From Lingula anatina (taxonomy: Eukaryota > Brachiopoda > Lingulata > Lingulida > Lingulidae), in NCBI RefSeq assembly GCF_001039355.2, contig NW_019774591.1, positions 1 to 22,891 on the forward strand: a stretch of DNA of 22,891 nucleotides, given 5' to 3'. This document shows, one piece after another, positions 16,468 to 22,891 of the stretch. Positions within the stretch are counted from its first letter, which is position 1; each line of letters starts with the position of its first letter. The translations under genes were made by a program, and so were the position numbers. The notes below the pieces were generated by a model. It searched no databases and was not told the origin of the DNA. It worked only from the letters and a program-made list of their open reading frames with translations.

Positions 16468-16470
16468 TAA

Positions 16471-18065
16471 TATGCGACAAGTCATTGTCAAGTCCCACTG
16501 CATTCTTGAATATTTCAACTCCCCTAAGGACAAAGCCCACAGGTAATTACTCCTGGACTTCATGGTAATGTAAATTGCTAGTAGGTGAAAATTTATTATG
16601 CACTTTTAGCAAAAAGGATTAACTCATTAAAATGTTAACTGTCATGTAGAAGACAGTCTTTGTTTGGCTGAAGTGCCACTTAGGCGTTTCATCTAGACGG
16701 CTTCTCTCTATCTCTCTCTTTCTCTTTTTCTCTTCACCCGCTTTAATTCCATATAATTGCTGTTCAGCTATCTTCTAGTGATAAGTTCGTTTCACAACTA
16801 CGCCATCATGCAAATACATTCTATTCGATTACAATGCACTCTTCGCTGCACTGCCTTGTCTTCGATACCCATTTAATCGCCTTGCGGTTAGAATGCATTT
16901 TTAAATGGAACGTAAATTGCCAATAGGCTGAAAGCTCTAAGTCATCACTTAGTAATTCAAAATTCGAAGAACTGGTGAATATCCTCTTCTTTCACGCTGC
17001 AGATGTTTATTTCAGATTTTATCTTAAAAGTACATATGAAACGAGCTCCGGTGGAGCGTGGATTCCCAGTAACACATATAAACCACTTCTACTAGTTTCT
17101 TATATGACTCAAATAAATTCAACATGCTATGGTGTAAACTGAATAAATCACTTTATCAGCCATAAAAGAGCTTCAGACTGCTCCTTTCTTTAAATTTTTG
17201 ATCAGAAATTTAACCTACTTTCGTGACCTACTTTTCTGCCCCATTGGTATACAGCATAGAATGCTAGCAGAAAAATCCGTCCAAATATCATTTTTGGGTA
17301 ACATTAAACAATGCCTTTTGGTAACTCTCTTAGTTATACTACTGGAAACTATATGCTGGCATTTGGTTGCCTTTTGTGGCAAAAAATTGACTTCATATGC
17401 ATCTTTAAGTCTCCGTGTTGGTAACCTAGTGTAATAGGTTATTACAAAGCTATAATGTGTACTTAGCAATAAGCTAGCTACCTGCAATTGTGTTTTACAT
17501 GTACAATACCGGAGAAAACAGCACGTGCATGCGTGAGTATGTGCGTAAGTGCACGCTCGTGAAGTGCGTGTAAGAGAGAGCACGTTTACGCGTATTTGTT
17601 TAAGTATTTCAATTTGAAAACTTTTGACAGAACCACTAAATTAATTTCATTACCTATAAGAAAAATATTCACCATATTCCCCCAAAAAAAGGGAAGAGCC
17701 ATACACAATCACAAATACAATTACCGCTGAGGAAGGAAAACAACAGCGCGTAGTATGTCCATCAATAGAATTTCCAAGAAAAAACTTCAATGCACCCGCA
17801 ATGAAGTCATTACAATCTTTGATGATCAATTACTAAAAGACTGAATTGCTAATATTGCCTCTTAGGGCTTAAAGAAGAACATTCACCAATACATGTAATA
17901 TTCATATATGTGCATATTTTACGTTTTGTGTATACTTTACCTAGTCTTTAAGTTCACACCTATTTTCCCGGACTGAAATAAAATTGTAGGACTAAATAGG
18001 TCTTTAACCGAATATCACACAAAGCTGTGTTAGTGTCGTATATTATTTTTCACAAACAAAAATTA
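16471..18065. other. Non-coding stretch with a CT-rich tract
   Basis: TCTCTCTATCTCTCTCTTTC and following bases form a CT tract at about 16702-16734. The rest is AT-rich without a recognised exon, RNA or complete transposon. Confidence 0.4.
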
Positions 18066-18180
18066 ACTTACCATGCAGTCTCATGCAAGGTGGTCAACAA
18101 ACATTCCCGACGCTCCCGGTATCCATTTGTTTCTGTCAGTTTCTTTTTCCCAATATAGATTTACACTTTACTTAATGTCT
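18066..18180 (-). other. Possible first exon with 5' splice donor (weak)
   Basis: On the minus strand ...GACTGCATG|GTAAGTT at 18072/18071 is a good splice-donor match, and a CRE palindrome stands about 150 bases upstream of it (18225-18232). The sequence before the donor has no long frame, so it could only be mostly untranslated. Chance donors are frequent; I list it for its neighbourhood. Confidence 0.15.
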
Positions 18181-18224
18181 GGATGCGACTAGAACCCATC
18201 CAACTGAAACCGGAATAATGTGAC

Positions 18225-18232
18225 TGACGTCA
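18225..18232. promoter_or_regulatory. Perfect cAMP-response-element palindrome TGACGTCA
   Basis: TGACGTCA is the full consensus bound by CREB/ATF bZIP dimers (established). A second copy lies 432 bases to the right. No gene start is proven beside it. Confidence 0.35.
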
Positions 18233-18656
18233 CTAAGGAGAGATCTACAGTTTTACAAAGTCTTTATTAATGAACGGTTGTCGTTACAGTTTCATCCGTT
18301 AGGTAATATTTTATTTATTCCGAATTGTGAGCAGAAGCAGGAGAAATTAAGAAAACGTTTTTTCCTTAAATAGTCAACATTGAATAAGAGAGAGATAAAC
18401 ATATTTACAGACATCGCTATTTTATTTGTTTACTCAAAAAGATGTGACTGATCTAAACGCCAGGTAAGTAAATTTCTCACTCAAGCCCGCCGTGAGCAGA
18501 CAGTCATACGGAACATGTATCTGTACATTTGCATGTGCACATCTGACATTAAGATCGAATTGTAAGAGCACCAATCCGTAATCAGAACGCCATTAGACAA
18601 CATTGACCTTGTTAGTATGACACTTTTTTCCCTTAATGGGAAATTCCTCGTCTTCT

Positions 18657-18668
18657 GGTGACGTCACC
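18657..18668. promoter_or_regulatory. 12-bp palindrome GGTGACGTCACC containing a full CRE
   Basis: The full CREB/ATF consensus is extended two bases on each side into a 12-base palindrome. With the site at 18225 it makes two full CREs within 450 bases in a stretch with no recognised coding sequence. Confidence 0.35.
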
Positions 18669-21600
18669 TAGTTAATTATTCCTGTTTGATCTGGACCAGG
18701 GTTGAATGCACCTTCGTTTTCATTTAACAAATTAGACAAATGGCCGAGGGAAATCACTAGTGAGAAACTGGTACCAAAAGTCTTTGCTCTTCTACACGCC
18801 TGAGATAATATTTCCCAAGGGGGCTGCGTGTTACAGGAATCGCTTGCTGCTACTTTCCTTTTTTTATTTCAACGATCTTTAACTGCGGCTGAATGCTTCA
18901 AAGGGAAAACAGTCACGAAACATGGAATAGCTTTCAGGTTGTATAGTATGGTTTAAGCTGGGTGTCGATTTTCTAATCTGTTTGAAGTGATGGCACATGT
19001 GCGACTTAAGACCCGCAGTCAAGGGAGATGGCGATTTGATTTGTCCCTATCGTAGCGACTTTTTAAAATAGTCTGATTAAATTCGACTTCGTATTTGACT
19101 TTAAATTCAATTATGTAATCAAAACCACCCGGTAGATATATGAGCAAAGTGCGCTTTGGGATTACTAAAACCATTAAAACTGCACCATGTAATATTTGCT
19201 TTGGTGGAAGCTCGCTGCTCCAAAATGTAGAGGGGTGGCTGTCGTTTCTTTTCTTTTCATTTTATCTGTCTGTTTAAATCTTTTTTTTACAATTATTACG
19301 AAATTTATAACCTCCCTGAAAAAAATAACATTATAAAAGATACTTAATACGGCCAAGGACAAGTGGAATCGGTCAAGGACAAGTGCGCCAAGTGTCGGCC
19401 TTCAAAAGTTCCAGGCCAATTTTCCTTTTTTGTGATGTCAGATTTTATGCTAAAGTGTCTTTTAACACAGTTTCACTCAAACATATAACATTTTATTATC
19501 ATTATAATGTTCTTAACATTCTATGTACAACTTCAATTCACTGGGTTGCAATCTTAATAAATCATTATTATTATACTATAGATAATCTTTGCTTCACTTC
19601 AAGTGGTGACAATGGTCATGGCTTAACAAGTTAATCGGGCATAGCCCTCAGCCGTGAAAAATTCGTTTACTTATTTGGAGTGCGTGTTTAGAAATGTCAG
19701 AATCACTGTTAGAATTCTTCAGAATCACCAAGTCTCCCCTTGAGTTTCACGTTTAAACAGCCTTTAAATGGACCAAGGCCACAGAAAGATCTTTTTCACC
19801 AGATATTGACAGATATTTATTTGGCTAATCAGAGACCTATGGTACAATTATGCGTAATGATGATTCCAACAATACTGAAGTCAACTTTAATTTGCCAAAT
19901 GCGCAAAACTAACATTGATGCGAGAACTATCGTACTTCTGATATCAGGATCGATACTTGACATTTTGGGCGATGTGTTTATTACTAAGGATGACAAATAC
20001 TGATTTTGTTTCTGTCTTTAAAATCAGACAAATAGACATCAACAAAATGCTTTTAAAATTGTACTTTTTCACGTCTACCGAGTAACAGCGGGATGCAAGA
20101 TCGGTTAGAAAAGGCTACTGACAGCAAAAGGTTAAAACTCCATAACAAAGATAACTCGATACAAAAAAAATCATATTGGAAAACCGAAACTTCGTAAATA
20201 AGCCGATTCATATTATGCTGTTTCTTGGAAAATATATTTTATCGATCCTTTGGTTTCGGATCAGTCTCTCATACCACAATAAGTAAAAACCACAAGACGT
20301 GGTATCTATCAGGTGTAACATTTTCCCAGCATCTTCACATTCTGACCTCAAACTTGCGTAAAATCGTTGTAATTCAGCACCGCGACCAAAACCATTCTCC
20401 TTTTCAGGACCGGTGTAACGAAACTGAGGGTTTGTGTAACAGAAAGTCCGCACTCCGTTTAGTTATCATGGTTAGGGTTAGCCTTACCTGAGTGGGTCAA
20501 AATCTAGGACGAGGCTTACCTGTACAAATGAATGCGAAGCGGACTCTATCATGGGGGCTCTCTATCACATAACACCGAAATATTACGAGGAGTTCCAGTT
20601 TAAAGATCAAATAACAATCTGGGAATCGTTGAGACTAATCACATTTGCGTGTTCAGAGTTTCGAAGTTTACTGTCATCTTTATTATCAGCATACTTTTCC
20701 CGTTTCCATTAATTGTTCAAAAGGTTATTCTGCTAAGATGGTATGTACACTGTACCAGATTAATCTGTCCCAACCTCAATAGAAACGCGCCTCACGAGAA
20801 ACCTTTATATAATTGAATTAGGAAATTTGAAGATAAAAAGTATTCTCTTTTGCTGTTTTGAATCAATGCAAATATCTAAACCTTTCTATTGATTAATATC
20901 CTGCGTTATTAAACAAGCCAATCTCATATGCGCCTGGACAGTTTTATTATGTTTGGGGTCAAAGTTGCGGAAATTGGATGTCTTACATGTAATCCTTAAA
21001 GAGCATCAATTAGATTCTTGGATTAAAGAAGCCCACTTAAAATAAGACTGATGACCTGACCTATAGTCCAGTACGGGATTAAATAAACGTCTAATGCCTT
21101 CTAGGATATTAACTGATCCCTAATTAGTTTAGAGAACCTACCTTTTATGAAACCATACACAGCAAGCATTTTGCGGAAGGCGCACATTGTATATATATTC
21201 TTCTTCTGTCAAAATTGCGATTTTCTTCATCATCAATGCAGTATGTTCACTGCAAAGTAAGTGCAGATTTGAATAGCACGAAAACTTCACCATTTGTCGC
21301 TTTATGGTCCAATAGATAAACCAGAATAGGTTTAAAATGGCTAGGAACCCTGTCCACCCTGTACAGCAAGTCTTAGAGGCGCGCTATATGACAGTGCTGA
21401 AGAACGAAGCATTGGCTGAATACCTCTAAAATTCAGGGTGCCCGATGTGCGTGGATAACAAATCACAGCTCTTCTTTCGTAACTGCTTACGTTAGCTGAT
21501 ATCTTATCAACGAAATGTCTAGTCCATGAGAAATTATAGCATTCTTAATGACCTTTCCGCGACAAAAAGCATTTCGTGAAATTGGGATACTCCGTTAACG

Positions 21601-21790
21601 AAATCTGCTCTGACAAAATGCAACCATTAACAAAGTAAGTTCGACTATGGAAGTATATTACTTTGGCTAGTTATGCACTGTAAGAGTGCTCCAATCCTGT
21701 GGTGCTACGCATTGCTTTTTGTAGCGCAACTACCGCAATACCACCCAGTCTCACCTGCGGTGCTTCACAGCAGACTTATTGGTCGAAGAA
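18669..21790. other. Non-coding stretch
   Basis: I find no convincing gene. At 19352-19384 a 15-base unit GG.CAAGGACAAGTG occurs twice, 20 bases apart. Short frames at 19740-20003 and 20208-20491 lack domains, start signals or splice context. Confidence 0.4.
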
Positions 21791-21796
21791 TTAATC

Positions 21797-21833
21797 TTCT
21801 TCCTCTTATTTCTTCTTCTTCTTCTTCTTTTTC
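21797..21833. repeat. CTT trinucleotide tract
   Basis: Imperfect then perfect TTC/CTT units run across this interval, ending in TTTTTC. Confidence 0.85.
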
Positions 21834-22739
21834 TGCAAATGAGCAATTTCATAATCATGTATTATTACGTGCAGGCCTAATTATTTAAGCATATGTGTTA
21901 TCTTCGCTTGTATATTGCAAGCTTGAAGACTCAAATCCCAAACAGTGCAAAGACATTTTGTTGTATTTATGCCTTTTTGTTTTTAGTGTTCGCACTCCTG
22001 TTTTTCTCACAGCTGTCAAATTAATTTGCGACACTGATGACTGGACACTTTCGGAAAGATATACTTTTATCAACAAATACACGTAATTGTATGATGAAAA
22101 CCCAGTAAACGACCTGAGTAAATACTGGGCGTTGACCTCGAGAAGCTAATCTTTAGATGAGCAACTGACAAGATATGGGTCGCACGAAACTGAATAAGAT
22201 GGAGGACAGGTGTCAGATACATCTGCTCCGCTTGATGTACGTTTAGTGTGCTGTTAAATAGGACCATTTATGTATTTTAGAAACTTAATAACTTCATTTT
22301 AAATAGGCCTACTTCATTATTTTTAAATACAGTTTAAATATCCTCCATTATTTTAAATCTATTTAGACGCTTGAATTAACTGTCATTTACTTCTATGTAA
22401 TACATTTTTTAAAGAATTTTATGAACTTATTTTGTATTGTCCAGCTTTTTTAGTTACAAATGAGCAAATTTAGACAGGAATTTGATCTATAAGAGATTTT
22501 CAATCATAGGGAGACATCGTATTTCTTCCGAATATTTAATCTTGCGTTTGGGCATTTTCTAGGCTCAAAAATAAAAAAATAAAAAATAAAAAAGAGGTGG
22601 GGGTGGCCTCTATCCAACCACAGCAACGAATGAAGTTAATGCTGAGTGAAAAATGAAAGAAGAAATCAAGACAACGCGCTTTTATTGGAAGTCTGATGAT
22701 ATAAAGGCGAGCGATCCGTTTAAAAACAGACACGTAGCC
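21834..22739. other. Non-coding stretch
   Basis: AT-rich, with an A-rich low-complexity piece at 22567-22592. Overlapping frames on both strands around 21885-22267 have no recognisable content. Confidence 0.4.
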
Positions 22740-22891
22740 GGGGGGGGGGGGGGGGGGGGGTATGGGGGTCGAAAAAACCCCCCTTTTTTTCAGGGGAAAG
22801 GGCCCCCCCGGGGCAAATTTTTTTTTGGGAAAATAAGGGTTTTTTTTAAAAAGGCCCATTTTTTAAAAAAAAACCCCCCCCCCTTTTTAAA
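22740..22891. other. Low-quality sequence end (homopolymer artefact)
   Basis: After a run of about 20 G every base class appears as long homopolymers (C, T, G, A, T, C runs of 6-13). No such texture occurs elsewhere in the window. This is typical of a read that lost phase after a poly-G tract at a contig edge, so nothing in this interval should be trusted. The CGTAGCCGGGG just before it resembles the G-run end of the 7626 transposon and may be the start of another copy. Confidence 0.8.

Noticed and set aside
19740-20003. 87-codon plus-strand frame
   Set aside because: It starts at TTG, not ATG, and shows no family resemblance; no splice sites frame it convincingly.
20471-20480. TTAGGGTTA telomere-like word
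   Set aside because: Only one and a half units, so chance rather than an interstitial telomeric repeat.

Overview
The window looks like nuclear DNA from an animal. It holds a two-exon, seven-transmembrane G-protein-coupled receptor gene split by a GT-AG intron, a Ty3/Gypsy-type LTR retrotransposon, several families of short palindromic DNA transposons, many microsatellites, and long AT-rich stretches with no recognisable gene. Frequent TAGGCCTA-like words and the many short foldback elements fit a marine invertebrate (an echinoderm, hemichordate or similar), but that is an impression and not a demonstrated assignment. Single N bases at 5114 and 9545 and a homopolymer-ruined right end (about 22740-22891) show draft sequence.

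Left end (1-2766): the 5' part of an LTR retrotransposon on the minus strand. Read right to left it has a 5' LTR (2397-2766, with TATA box and AATAAA), a primer-binding site for what looks like a serine tRNA (2377-2394), a long leader containing degenerate tandem repeats that run into the primer-binding site, and an open Gag frame from 1454 off the left edge. The Gag has an N-terminal helix-hairpin-helix, a long coiled coil, an acidic serine-rich linker and a retrotransposon Gag core. Protease, reverse transcriptase, integrase and the 3' LTR would lie outside the window.

2767-6400 is non-coding. It contains a GT-rich satellite, a possible TATA/CCAAT promoter pair near 4100, a pair of direct repeats, a relative of a CAGGGGC-ended short transposon and a TATCC pentanucleotide array.

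6424-9258 is the one convincing host gene: a 479-residue class A receptor resembling peptide receptors. Exon 1 codes for a signal peptide and TM1-TM4, exon 2 for TM5-TM7 and the tail. The 1395-base intron carries a complete 388-bp non-autonomous transposon with a 5-bp target duplication.

9259-22891 is mostly non-coding and rich in small mobile elements. A family of palindromic elements of about 170-226 bp is flanked by TAA or TTA, like PIF/Harbinger MITEs. It has complete copies at 13061, 13379, 16043 and 16272 and a half copy at 9434. The copies at 16043 and 16272 stand back to back and share one TAA. A separate 576-bp foldback element has arms of about 200 bp (11956-12531), and a 132-bp inverted-repeat unit lies at 14482. 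A stop-riddled reading frame at 11530-11859 may be an old pseudogene. I recognise no gene to the right of about 16500. Two perfect cAMP-response-element palindromes (18225 and 18657) are the only regulatory-looking signals there.
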